From positions 78,547 to 142,546 of the forward strand of contig DJQA01000001.1 of NCBI GenBank assembly GCA_002437495.1: DNA of 64,000 nt, in the 5' to 3' direction. Below, piece by piece: positions 44,373-52,966 of the stretch. Position numbers and translations under genes: made by a program. This stretch comes from Prevotellaceae bacterium UBA6398 (GTDB lineage Bacteria; Bacteroidota; Bacteroidia; Bacteroidales; Bacteroidaceae). The number at the start of each line of letters is the position of its first letter. Within the stretch, counting starts at the first letter, position 1. Under the pieces are notes generated by a model, which made no database searches, was not told the origin of the DNA, and was given only the letters and a program-made list of their open reading frames with translations.

Positions 44373-47207
44373 CTATTGCTTGTCCTCGGTGTCTTCGGGC
44401 AGCATAACCACCTCGACACGGTTGTTTTGTTTCAAAACCTGCTTGCCAAGGAATTTTTGTATGTCGGCAGAGGTTACCGACCTTACAGCCTCCTCGTATC
44501 CCGTACTTCTGTCAATGCCATACATCACCTTGCTCTCTATCATCTGCAACCAAAAGCCGTTGCTACGCTGCATGTCGGCATGTTGTTTCAAGGCAAACTT
44601 CGCCACATCGTCCAAATCCTGCCTGTCAACACCCTTTTCGGCAATTTGCTCTATGCCCCGGTTTATCAGCAGCATCGCCGAATCGGCCTTCAAGGGTTTC
44701 GTGGGGCAAACCACCTCAAGAATATAATTGGAATAAGGAGCGAAATTCATGCCGCAGTCAGCCTGCACAACATACGATATTCCGGCATTCTCGCGAATGG
44801 TGCGTGTGTAAAGCTTTTTCAGTATTTCGCCGCAGGCATTGCTGATTAGGGCATTGCGCAACGAGTACTTCGCCTTTCCGGTGAACAGCACGAAAATATA
44901 AGCCTTGGGGGTTTCCATCGCCCGTTTGAACTTGTTGGAAATCGCCCCTTTATGGTATTCCACAGCTTTTGTGGGGCGTTTTTCACGCACTTTCGGCGCC
45001 GGCAGAGAAGCTATGTACTGCTCTGCATACGCTCTTATACTGTCGGCATTTATCTTTCCTGTGAAGAAAAAGTTGAAATCGCCGGGCGAATTGAACCTCT
45101 CCGAATAAATGCGACGTATGCCCTCATAGTCAGCCTTTGCCAAATCTGCGCTTACAAGCCGACTTTTCATCGGGTTGTGGTCGTATATCATGGCATTCAC
45201 CGAATCGGAGAACGCTGTTTCGGGGCGTTTTTCCGAATTGTCCAACATGGTTTTGATTTGGCTTATAACATTATTGTATGCAGCCGTGTCGGTTGACGGT
45301 TTGCAAAACCTAAGGTGTATCAGCTCAAACAACGTGCGCATGTCCTTGGGGGTTGATGTGCCCGACAGGCTTTCGGTAGTCTCGTCGAGCGAAACCGAGG
45401 TAAACACCTGCTTGCCCGCAAGTTTCTTGTCAAGCTCCGTTTGCTTGAAATCGCCCAACCCGGTGGAATTCATCACGTTTTCAAACAATTTCACGTTAAC
45501 CATATCAGCCTTGTCTGCCTTTTGGTAACCGCCAAACGACTTTGCGGTGAATGCCACCTGCGATTCGTTGAAATCGGTGGCTTTGAAGTAAACGTTTGCT
45601 CCGTTTGAAAGCAAAAGGCGCGTATATCCAAACGCCGCAGGCTCTTCTCTCGCGATTTTCCCCTTGTGCGGCAAGTTTGGTATAAGACTTCCCGTCTTTA
45701 CGTTGTCAACATAGGGCGCAAGGTCGGCACGCAAGCCTTCCTCCACGGCCGTCTTCAAATCTTCCACAGAGGGAATCGCCACGCCCTCCTTGTCGGGATA
45801 TTCCGCCAGCACAACAAAATTTGTGTCGGTTTTGGCAGTGAGGTCTGCAAAATAGCGGGATATTTCGGCGGGCTTGAGCTGCGACGTAATATTCTTGTAA
45901 AGTGCAAACTCATCGGCAATAGATGGCAGCGGCTCTTTATCAAGAAAATGCCGCACATACTGGCTCACGAAAAAAGAGTTCTTCTGCTTTTCCCGGTTGT
46001 CGTAAATTTTCTCCATTCGACTCATGAACTCCTCCTTTGCACGGTAAAGCTCGGTGTCGGCAAAGCCGTATTTTCTCGCCCTCTCAATCTCCGCCATTAC
46101 AGTCTTAACCGCTTCGCGCCCTTTTCCGGCCTTGGGCGTGATTTCAACATACAACATATCTTTGGTTTTCGACATGATGTAATTGTCATAGCCTATACCG
46201 GCGGCATCGAAGGGGCAGCCGCCTTTTTGCGAAAGCTCGTCAAGACGGCCGTTCATTGCCATTGTGAAAGACGAAATCATGTATTGCCGCGCAAAGAATA
46301 TGGGCGTGTCCATGAGCTTCGCGTCAATAGGATCGTGCTTGAACATTATAAATATGCACGGAGCGGCCTGTTCCCTGTCCTTGTCCACTATGTATATGGG
46401 CTTCGGGGTATCGGGCACAGGGTATGTCTCGTATTTTGCGGCTCTTTCGGGCATTTTTATATCAGAGAACGCCGCCTTTACCTGCCTCTCCACCTTTGCC
46501 GCATCAATGTCGCCAACAATAACAATTCCCTGCAAGTCGGGACGATACCATTTCTCGTAATACGCGCGCAATGTCTGCGGTTTGAAGCTGTCTATTACCG
46601 ACAGAAGACCTATCGGCATGCGCTTGCCGTATTTAGAGTTCGGATAAAGATTTGGCAGCTGCCGTTCCAAAATGCGCTGCGATGCCGACGACCTCAAACG
46701 CCATTCCTCGTGGATAACTCCGCGCTCCTTGTCAATCTCCTTAGGGTCGAGAGTTAAACCGTCGGCCCAGTCGTGCAATATAAGCAAACAAGAATCTATG
46801 TTGCTCTGCGAAACCGGCACATCGTCGATATTGTAAACTGTTTCATCGGTGGACGTATAAGCGTTCAGGTTGCGCCCGAATTTCACGCCTATCCTCTCGC
46901 AATAGCTCACAATTCCGTTTCCTGCGAAGTTCTTTGAGCCGTTGAAGCACATATGTTCCAAAAAATGGGCAAGCCCGCGCTGCGCATCGTCCTCCTGTAC
47001 CGAGCCCACCTTTTGGGCTATATAAAAGCTCACACGGTCTTTGGGCAAGCTGTTGTGGCGTATGTAATATGTAAGTCCGTTTGGAAGTTTGCCGTAATGT
47101 ATGGCTGTGTCCATGGGAAGCTGCGGCATTTTTTGGGCAAAAGCGGAGAATGCGGCTAATGCCACCGCTGCCAAAAGCGTTGCTTTCTTAAAAAATTTTT
47201 GTACCAT
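44373..47207 (-). CDS. Secreted M16 family zinc metallopeptidase
   Basis: A 944-residue pitrilysin-type peptidase with a signal peptide (about 1-24, ending FSAFA). The inverted zinc motif HFLEH (81-85) and the downstream glutamates in ERGVIHEEW are intact in the first M16 domain. A second M16 domain (about residue 480 onwards) has GNINADSIRAY-like and NAGISYVVQAD segments and is non-catalytic, as usual. The length is normal for two-repeat M16B proteins of Bacteroidetes. Its start lies 19 nt after fprA on the same strand. It probably degrades peptides in the periplasm. Confidence 0.9.
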   Translation of the reverse strand: MVQKFFKKATLLAAVALAAFSAFAQKMPQLPMDTAIHYGKLPNGLTYYIRHNSLPKDRVSFYIAQKVGSVQEDDAQRGLAHFLEHMCFNGSKNFAGNGIVSYCERIGVKFGRNLNAYTSTDETVYNIDDVPVSQSNIDSCLLILHDWADGLTLDPKEIDKERGVIHEEWRLRSSASQRILERQLPNLYPNSKYGKRMPIGLLSVIDSFKPQTLRAYYEKWYRPDLQGIVIVGDIDAAKVERQVKAAFSDIKMPERAAKYETYPVPDTPKPIYIVDKDREQAAPCIFIMFKHDPIDAKLMDTPIFFARQYMISSFTMAMNGRLDELSQKGGCPFDAAGIGYDNYIMSKTKDMLYVEITPKAGKGREAVKTVMAEIERARKYGFADTELYRAKEEFMSRMEKIYDNREKQKNSFFVSQYVRHFLDKEPLPSIADEFALYKNITSQLKPAEISRYFADLTAKTDTNFVVLAEYPDKEGVAIPSVEDLKTAVEEGLRADLAPYVDNVKTGSLIPNLPHKGKIAREEPAAFGYTRLLLSNGANVYFKATDFNESQVAFTAKSFGGYQKADKADMVNVKLFENVMNSTGLGDFKQTELDKKLAGKQVFTSVSLDETTESLSGTSTPKDMRTLFELIHLRFCKPSTDTAAYNNVISQIKTMLDNSEKRPETAFSDSVNAMIYDHNPMKSRLVSADLAKADYEGIRRIYSERFNSPGDFNFFFTGKINADSIRAYAEQYIASLPAPKVREKRPTKAVEYHKGAISNKFKRAMETPKAYIFVLFTGKAKYSLRNALISNACGEILKKLYTRTIRENAGISYVVQADCGMNFAPYSNYILEVVCPTKPLKADSAMLLINRGIEQIAEKGVDRQDLDDVAKFALKQHADMQRSNGFWLQMIESKVMYGIDRSTGYEEAVRSVTSADIQKFLGKQVLKQNNRVEVVMLPEDTEDKQ

Positions 47208-47226
47208 GTTTTTTTGTGGGATTGCT

Positions 47227-48414
47227 TTAACTGTTCATTATTTCCCTGCCCATTGCCGCGCCGAGAGCCTCGCATTTTTCTGCGGTTTCGGCAGTGAACC
47301 CCTGCTTCAGCTCAACGGGTGCGGACGGAGCCGTGAAACCCATTTTCTCTCCGAATTCCGATATATTCCCGGCAGCCTTGCCCGCCCATGTAAACGAGCC
47401 GAACGCTCCAAACACGCGGTTTTTTACCACGCGCAGCTCAATGGCCTCGAGCAACGCCCTAACCGCCGGATTTGTGCCGCCGTTGTATGTCGTGGCACCT
47501 ATTGCGAGCCCTTTGTAGGTAAACACGCTTTCAAGTATAACCGACAGCGGCGTGCGTGCGGCGTCAAACACTCTTATGTTCCTTATTCCCGCCTTTGCCG
47601 CCCCGGCAGCCACGCTTTCTGCCATGCGACGCGTGTTGCCATACATGGATGCATAGGCCACGGTAAGTCCCTCTGCCGCCTCATAGCGGCTCATGCGGTC
47701 GTACTCCGAAACCACCCGCGAAATGCCCTCTGTCCACACCGGACCGTGGGTTGGGCATATCATTTTTATGTCAAGGGGCGAAAGTTTTTTTAGTGCTCGC
47801 TGCACCGGCGCACCGTATTTTCCCACGATGTTCGAGTAGTATCTGCGCATTTCGGGGAAGTAAGGCTCTGCATCCATTTCGCCATCGAGAACCGTGCCGT
47901 TTAGTGCTCCGAAACACCCGAATGCATCGCCCGAGAAAAGCGTACCGGTGGTTTTGTCGTATGTTGCCATTGTTTCGGGCCAGTGTACCATTGGTATAAG
48001 GCTGAACGTAAGCGTGTGTGCGCCGAGTTCAAGTTGCGAGCCATCGCCAACGGCAACATCGTCTTCCCTCAAAACTCCGTAGTATCCCCCCACCATTTCA
48101 AGGGTTTTTTTGTTGCCTACGATTTTCGCTCCCGGGTAGAACTGTCTGAAAAGCTGCAACGCGCCCGAGTGGTCGGGCTCCATGTGGTTCACTATTATAT
48201 AGTCGACAGGGCGGGAGCCTATAACGGCGCGAATGTTTTGCAGGTATTCCTCAAAAAAATCCGCACCCACGCAGTCAACCACCGCCACCTTTTCATCGTC
48301 TATTATATATGAGTTGTAGCTCACTCCGTTTGGCAGCGGCCACATCGATTCGAAAAGGGCCGTGGTGCGGTCGTTCACTCCAATGTAATATATTCCGTTG
48401 TTTATTTTTTGCAT
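47227..48414 (-). CDS. FprA-type flavodiiron protein
   Basis: A 395-residue A-type flavoprotein that reduces oxygen or nitric oxide. The beta-lactamase-like diiron domain (about 1-250) has the ligands HMEPDHSG, VHWPETM, the aspartate in FSGDAFGCFG and the THGP histidine. The C-terminal flavodoxin domain (about 253-395) has the FMN loop YASMYGNTRRM. It is likely protection from oxygen in an anaerobe. It follows purN by 12 nt. Confidence 0.93.
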   Translation of the reverse strand: MQKINNGIYYIGVNDRTTALFESMWPLPNGVSYNSYIIDDEKVAVVDCVGADFFEEYLQNIRAVIGSRPVDYIIVNHMEPDHSGALQLFRQFYPGAKIVGNKKTLEMVGGYYGVLREDDVAVGDGSQLELGAHTLTFSLIPMVHWPETMATYDKTTGTLFSGDAFGCFGALNGTVLDGEMDAEPYFPEMRRYYSNIVGKYGAPVQRALKKLSPLDIKMICPTHGPVWTEGISRVVSEYDRMSRYEAAEGLTVAYASMYGNTRRMAESVAAGAAKAGIRNIRVFDAARTPLSVILESVFTYKGLAIGATTYNGGTNPAVRALLEAIELRVVKNRVFGAFGSFTWAGKAAGNISEFGEKMGFTAPSAPVELKQGFTAETAEKCEALGAAMGREIMNS

Positions 48415-48426
48415 TGCCGTAAAATT

Positions 48427-49017
48427 TTAATGTTCAAATTTGTAGTCATATTCTCCTCTGCATAGCCTTTCCACCACTTCGGGAAAGAAGGCGTATTCGA
48501 GTTTTTGCACACGTGCCGCAAGGGTTTCGGGAGTGTCGTTACGCTCCACATTGCATTTGGCACGAAACAGCGTAACCCCTCGGTCAAGATCGGAATCGCA
48601 TACATGTATGGTTATTCCGCTTTCGTCCTCGCCACACCTTAGCACGTCCTCGTGTACATGCAGCCCATACATTCCCCTACCCCCATGCTTAGGCAGCAGC
48701 GATGGGTGGATGTTTACAACGCGGTTCGGGTAAGCTTCGAGCAAATAGTCGGGCACAAGAAGCAGGAAGCCCGAAAGCACTATGACATCCGTGCCATAGC
48801 CCTTGAGCATGGTTATAACGAAATCCTTGTCGCCAAAGCGGCTTTTAGGCACATATTCCGTAGGAACGCCATATCGTTCGGCGCGTATGCGCACCCCGGC
48901 CTCTTTTCTGTTGTAAACCACAACGCCCACCTTTACGTCGTTGCGGACCGAAAAATAATCCATAAGGTTTTCGGCATTCGTCCCTTCGCCCGATGCGAAT
49001 ATAGCTATTGTCTTCAT
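48427..49017 (-). CDS. purN: Phosphoribosylglycinamide formyltransferase
   Basis: A 196-residue enzyme of purine synthesis, transferring formyl from 10-formyltetrahydrofolate to GAR. Seen: IFASGEGTNAENL, the active-site NIHPSLLPKHGGRGMYG (Asn, His), and HVCDSDLDRGVTLFRAK with the catalytic Asp. The start at 49017 (MKTIAIFASGEG) was preferred over the 49074 start, whose extra 19 residues do not fit the fold. A TACTTTTG -7 box lies at 49050-49057. It heads the purN-fprA-M16 unit. Confidence 0.92.
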   Translation of the reverse strand: MKTIAIFASGEGTNAENLMDYFSVRNDVKVGVVVYNRKEAGVRIRAERYGVPTEYVPKSRFGDKDFVITMLKGYGTDVIVLSGFLLLVPDYLLEAYPNRVVNIHPSLLPKHGGRGMYGLHVHEDVLRCGEDESGITIHVCDSDLDRGVTLFRAKCNVERNDTPETLAARVQKLEYAFFPEVVERLCRGEYDYKFEH

Positions 49018-49049
49018 CCGATTTTTTCTTTTTACACTTTTTTCCGATA

Positions 49050-49057
49050 CAAAAGTA
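49050..49057 (-). promoter_or_regulatory. -7 box (TACTTTTG) for purN-fprA-M16
   Basis: An exact match on the minus strand, 32 nt before the purN ATG; it also excludes the longer frame that starts at 49074. -33 unclear. Confidence 0.5.
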
Positions 49058-49247
49058 CTAATTATAATCGTCAAGACGTTTACACCGCCACAAAAGATGT
49101 TTGTAAAGCGACAATACGAGCCGATAATGGTTTAACGCGTAAATTTGTCATGAAACATCTCAATGCGGCGGCATGCAGACCTTATGCCTTAGCTCCCCGC
49201 AAATGTAGCAATGCCTCGAAAGTACACGTTTTTCGAATATTCGAAAA

Positions 49248-49371
49248 CCACATAGGATGTAGAAAAAACAATGTCCTATGTAGAAAAAAATATGTCTGAT
49301 GTAAAAAAAACTACATCAGACATTGTTTTACGCCCTTGCCAACATCTGAAACTCAACAACCTGCATAAATC
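49248..49371 (+). repeat. 21-bp phased array element, copy 11
   Basis: Four units (49248-49329) and the tail to about 49371 (CTTGCCAACATCTGAAA...). The -1 and terminal units form a TGTCTGATGTA/TACATCAGACA hairpin with an A-rich loop, as in copy 5. The terminal unit reads CAGACATTGTTTT instead of CAGACCTTTTTT. Nothing else is seen in the purN-EamA gap. Confidence 0.9.
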
Positions 49372-49430
49372 TTTCAAGATATTGTATCTGCCCGGTTTTT
49401 CATATTTTACTTTTCTTACGAAAAGGCGTG

Positions 49431-50360
49431 CTATTTCTCCGTCAGCGTCTCCATGTCTTTGCGACTGCGACTGATTGTTACAAGATACACACCGCCGAAA
49501 ATCATGACCACTGCCACCGCCTTTACAAGGTTGAACGTGTCCATGTGCCAGCACACGGCCACCACGCACGCTACCACCGGCTGTATGTAGTTGTACATGC
49601 CTGCAACAGTGGGGCGCAATGTTTTCTGTCCCACAACCACAAGCATATAGCAAAGAAATGTGCCACACACCACAACATATGCCAGTCCCATTAAATTTGC
49701 CGCAGGAAGGCTTGTCCACTGTGTGTTCAAAAGGTCGTTTGTGGAAAAAGGCAGGGTGCATATAAAGGCATAAGTGAACATCCACTTCATTATTGTAACA
49801 AGGGAATACTTGTTAACGAAGTTCTTGAAGCGCACAATGTAGAACGCATAACTTAGCTGGGCAAACAGCACCAACATATCGCCCCAGCGGGCCTCTGCCA
49901 CATTGGCGGTTGATGTGCCCTGCCCTTGCGCACTGCCGAGAATCAGCATAAGCGCACCTCCTGCACCGAAAGCTATGCCAAGAACTTTTTTCCCCGTAAC
50001 AGGCTCTTTCAATATGAAAGCTGCAAGCACCATTGCCCACAGCGGCATGCTGGTGGTTATTATCGAGGCCTCGCCGGGCGATGTCATGCTTACACCGAAT
50101 ATAAAACTTCCCTGATTGAGCACTATGGCAAAAAGCGAGGCGAAAAAAAGCATTATCATGTCTTTATGCCCCACGTGTTCGGGCTTTTGAAAAAACGACA
50201 AAAGCCAAAACAGCAGCATTGCTCCGCCTATGCGCATATCCGTAACCACCCACGGCGTTAGCACACCGCCCGCCATTATAACTTTCGACACAGGCGACAT
50301 CAAACCCCACATTACATTTGCGCCCAACATGGCGGCATGTCCCTTTATATTAAAGTCCAT
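49431..50360 (-). CDS. EamA/DMT family transporter
   Basis: A 309-residue inner-membrane protein with ten helices in two EamA repeats (about 8-140 and 155-300). Features include ANVMWGLMSPVSKVIM at the N-terminus and GMYNYIQPVVACVVAV, the conserved end of the second repeat. The substrate is unknown; this family carries amino acids and other metabolites. It follows the patB-type gene by 80 nt and may share its transcript. Confidence 0.88.
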   Translation of the reverse strand: MDFNIKGHAAMLGANVMWGLMSPVSKVIMAGGVLTPWVVTDMRIGGAMLLFWLLSFFQKPEHVGHKDMIMLFFASLFAIVLNQGSFIFGVSMTSPGEASIITTSMPLWAMVLAAFILKEPVTGKKVLGIAFGAGGALMLILGSAQGQGTSTANVAEARWGDMLVLFAQLSYAFYIVRFKNFVNKYSLVTIMKWMFTYAFICTLPFSTNDLLNTQWTSLPAANLMGLAYVVVCGTFLCYMLVVVGQKTLRPTVAGMYNYIQPVVACVVAVCWHMDTFNLVKAVAVVMIFGGVYLVTISRSRKDMETLTEK

Positions 50361-50440
50361 AATATTTTATATTGTTTTTTAGCGGGGCTGCGCTGCTACA
50401 GAGTTTGGCGGTGCGGCCTCTTTTGCATTGCTCGCGATTT

Positions 50441-51604
50441 TTATTCCAACGCAGCTTTCATTCTTTCCAGTCCGCTCTCCAGCAACTCCATCGGGCAGGC
50501 AAGGTTCATGCGCAGGTATCCCTCGCCGGCTTTTCTGCCATAGTCTGTTCCGCACGACAGCATCAGTCTGCCTTTTTCGAGGAGCAGTTTCTCCGCCTCG
50601 GCCGAGGTTATGCCGAGCTGCCTTATGTCGAGCCAGGCAAGGTATGTGCCTTCGAGTTTCAAGGGCTTGACTTTTGGAAGGTTCTGCGCAAGATATATTT
50701 TCATTATCTGGTAATTCTCCCAAATCCGGTCATTGAGTTCTTTGAGCCATTTCGCTCCGTCTTTGCTGTATGCCGCTTCGAGAGCCACCGGCCCGAAAGG
50801 GTTTACATCGCACACCTCGAATATGTTCACCGCCCTGTCGATGCGGCGGCGCAGTTCGGGGTCACTGCAAACAATGTTGGCTATCTGCAATCCGGCGGTA
50901 TTGAAAGCCTTCGACGGGGAACTCAAAGCAACGCAATTCTTTTGGCAGTCCTTGCTCACAGATGCGAAAGGGGTGTATTCATTTCCCGGCATTACGAGTT
51001 CGCAATGTATCTCGTCGGCAACAACCCTTACGTTGTGGCGCATACATATGTCGTTCATTTTTTCAAGCTCATCACGGGTCCACACACGTCCCGCAGGATT
51101 GTGGGGGTTGCAAAGAAGGAACACCGTGGTCTTTTCATCGGCGCACTTGCGTTCGAAGTCATCGAAGTCTATTCTGTATGTGTTGCCCTCCCTCACAAGC
51201 TCGTTCTCCACAATTTGGCATCCCTGGTTTCGTATGCTCGAAAAGAAACAGTTGAAAACAGGAGTCTGCACAAGCACATTCTCGCCGTTCATGCACATAG
51301 CCCTGAGGCAGCAGCTTATTGCGGGCACAACGCCCGAGGTATAAACTATCCAGTCGCGCTTAATAGTCCATTTATGCCGCGTTCTGAACCAATTTATCAC
51401 AGCCTTGTAATAATCATCTCCCACAAGCGTGTAACCGAACACTCCATGCGCCACGCGTTTTTCGATAGCCTGCTGAATGCACGGCGCAACAGGAAAATCC
51501 ATGTCTGCAACCCACATTGGCAGCACATCGTCCCCCTTTGGCGTGTCCCATTTGTACGACCCTGTGCCGCGACGCCTTATAACTTCATCGAAATTCCCGT
51601 ACAT
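50441..51604 (-). CDS. PatB/MalY-type cystathionine beta-lyase
   Basis: A 387-residue PLP enzyme of the class I/II aminotransferase fold. Seen: LPMWVADMDFPVAP at the N-terminus, the PLP-stacking CNPHNPAGRVW, ADEIHCELVMPG, and the Schiff-base lysine in SSPSKAFNTAGLQ. MalY/PatB enzymes cleave C-S bonds of cystathionine. Cytosolic. Its start is 1 nt from the stop of the DUF3737 gene, so the two are co-transcribed. Confidence 0.9.
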   Translation of the reverse strand: MYGNFDEVIRRRGTGSYKWDTPKGDDVLPMWVADMDFPVAPCIQQAIEKRVAHGVFGYTLVGDDYYKAVINWFRTRHKWTIKRDWIVYTSGVVPAISCCLRAMCMNGENVLVQTPVFNCFFSSIRNQGCQIVENELVREGNTYRIDFDDFERKCADEKTTVFLLCNPHNPAGRVWTRDELEKMNDICMRHNVRVVADEIHCELVMPGNEYTPFASVSKDCQKNCVALSSPSKAFNTAGLQIANIVCSDPELRRRIDRAVNIFEVCDVNPFGPVALEAAYSKDGAKWLKELNDRIWENYQIMKIYLAQNLPKVKPLKLEGTYLAWLDIRQLGITSAEAEKLLLEKGRLMLSCGTDYGRKAGEGYLRMNLACPMELLESGLERMKAALE

Positions 51605-51605
51605 A

Positions 51606-52457
51606 TCAAGCCTTGTTTCGTGCTTCTATAACGCAGTCGTTTCCCTTGGCATACTTGTCGTGTGTAATTCTGCCTATCCCATCGGCAACTATCCGCCCGC
51701 TTATGGGGTTTTTCACCTCGGTTATACTGCCATTTATCTGCGCGTCAATATTCTTGCTGTCTTCAAACACACGGTCGCAAGCGGGGTCGAAAGTGCAGTC
51801 AACGAGCGTTATGCCGTCAAGATAGCAAAGGGGCTGCTCGCCGCTTATATGGCAGCGCACCAATTTAATGTTCCTGCTGTGCCACGCAAGATACTCGCCA
51901 TCGAGACGCGAGTCGTAAACCGTTACATTGTCGCACTCCCAAAAACTGTCTTTGGTTATTATATCGGCGTTGTGAACCTCAACGTTTTTGCAATATTGGA
52001 ACACGTATTTTGCATCAGACTTTAACCCATCAACATAAATATTCTTGCTGAACATGAACGGATAAGTGCCGTCGTGAAGCACCACGTTCCTTATTTTTAG
52101 CCCGTCAACTTTCCAAAAAGTCTCGTCGGCATCGTTAATTCTAACGTTTTCGAGTTCCAGGTTTCTCATCTCGCGGAAAAACTTCGGTCCGTCAATAACG
52201 CAGTCTTTCATAACCATGTCATTGCTATACCATATTGCCGAACGGCTTCCCGGGGCAAAATAGCAGTCCTTAATCACGCTTCCGTCAACATGCCACAAGG
52301 GATATTTGCCGTAGAACTTTGATTTGGTGCACTCTATGTTTTTGCAACATTTAATTCCCGACTCGCCGTCAACTATGGTTATATTTTCAAACTTCGTGTC
52401 GCGGCTTCCGAAAAGGGGGCGCTCCCCTCCCAATTGTTTGTCTTTGACAAGCTCCAT
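51606..52457 (-). CDS. DUF3737 family protein
   Basis: A 283-residue right-handed beta-helix-like protein with short repeats of the form xDCxFxPxxxxxxWxSxx (for example IKDCYFAPGSRSAIWYSND and KLVRCHISGEQPLCYLDG). It matches DUF3737, a conserved cytosolic family of unknown activity common in Bacteroides, often next to patB as here. The N-terminus MELVKDKQLGGERPLFG is typical. First gene of the DUF3737-patB-EamA unit. Confidence 0.85.
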   Translation of the reverse strand: MELVKDKQLGGERPLFGSRDTKFENITIVDGESGIKCCKNIECTKSKFYGKYPLWHVDGSVIKDCYFAPGSRSAIWYSNDMVMKDCVIDGPKFFREMRNLELENVRINDADETFWKVDGLKIRNVVLHDGTYPFMFSKNIYVDGLKSDAKYVFQYCKNVEVHNADIITKDSFWECDNVTVYDSRLDGEYLAWHSRNIKLVRCHISGEQPLCYLDGITLVDCTFDPACDRVFEDSKNIDAQINGSITEVKNPISGRIVADGIGRITHDKYAKGNDCVIEARNKA

Positions 52458-52702
52458 GTTTCTGTGTTATAACATTGGTTTCCGACACTGTTTCAAGCAA
52501 ACTCCGTGCCACGCGCAAGGGCACGCACTTCCATGCGGCGCATCCCCGGAAAGCAAAGGGCATTGCCTTTACAGTACGGCAAACACACTTTGCACCGCTA
52601 CCCTGTTCCCATACAACGCCAATGCCACCCCCCGCAAAACTGCCTATGCCGCCGACACCACGAGTAAAGCGTTGATTTACAAGAAAATGCCTGTGTAATA
52701 AC

Positions 52703-52826
52703 CGTTCTTTATAAGAAACTGTTTTCCAGGTGCTTGCAAGCGGAGAAAAAAGGTCTGATGTAATTTAAATTATGTCTGATGTAATTTTTCCTATGTCCTA
52801 TGTAGTTTTTCCCACGTCAGATGTAG
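52703..52826 (-). repeat. 21-bp phased array element, copy 12
   Basis: On the minus strand four units occupy 52746-52826 and the tail about 52703-52745. The -1 unit is in the CAG orientation (TACATCAGACATA, spacer AATTTAAA) and the -2 unit reads TACATAGGACATA. A remnant of the GTAGGGGCG element lies exactly 28 bp outside. Confidence 0.9.
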
Positions 52827-52842
52827 TTTTGGCAGTATTGGC

Positions 52843-52886
52843 TTTGCGCCATTTATAGGGGCGCGATGAATCGATTAATCGGATGC
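52843..52886 (-). repeat. Remnant of a GTAGGGGCG-type palindromic element
   Basis: On the plus strand TTTGCGCCATTTATAGGGGCG matches the right end of the element in reverse (GGCGCAAA tail and CGCCCCTA end). It continues into GCGATGAATCGATTAATCG, another palindrome variant in place of TATTGCATA. The remaining arm is lost. It is 28 bp from array copy 12. Confidence 0.7.
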
Positions 52887-52914
52887 AGCGTGTCTGTTCC
52901 TTTGAACCATGCAA

Positions 52915-52949
52915 AAAAGCGCCACCCCAATGCGGGGCGGCGCTTTACA
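52915..52949 (-). terminator. Terminator of the BspA-like gene
   Basis: AAAGCGCC-CCCC pairs with GGGG-GGCGCTTT, with a T-run on the minus strand, 18 bp after the stop. Confidence 0.9.
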
Positions 52950-52966
52950 TATAACAATATGTATCG

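Noticed and set aside
50372..51631. 419-residue open frame opposite the patB-type gene
   Set aside because: It is antisense to a strongly conserved PLP enzyme and shows no family signature of its own.
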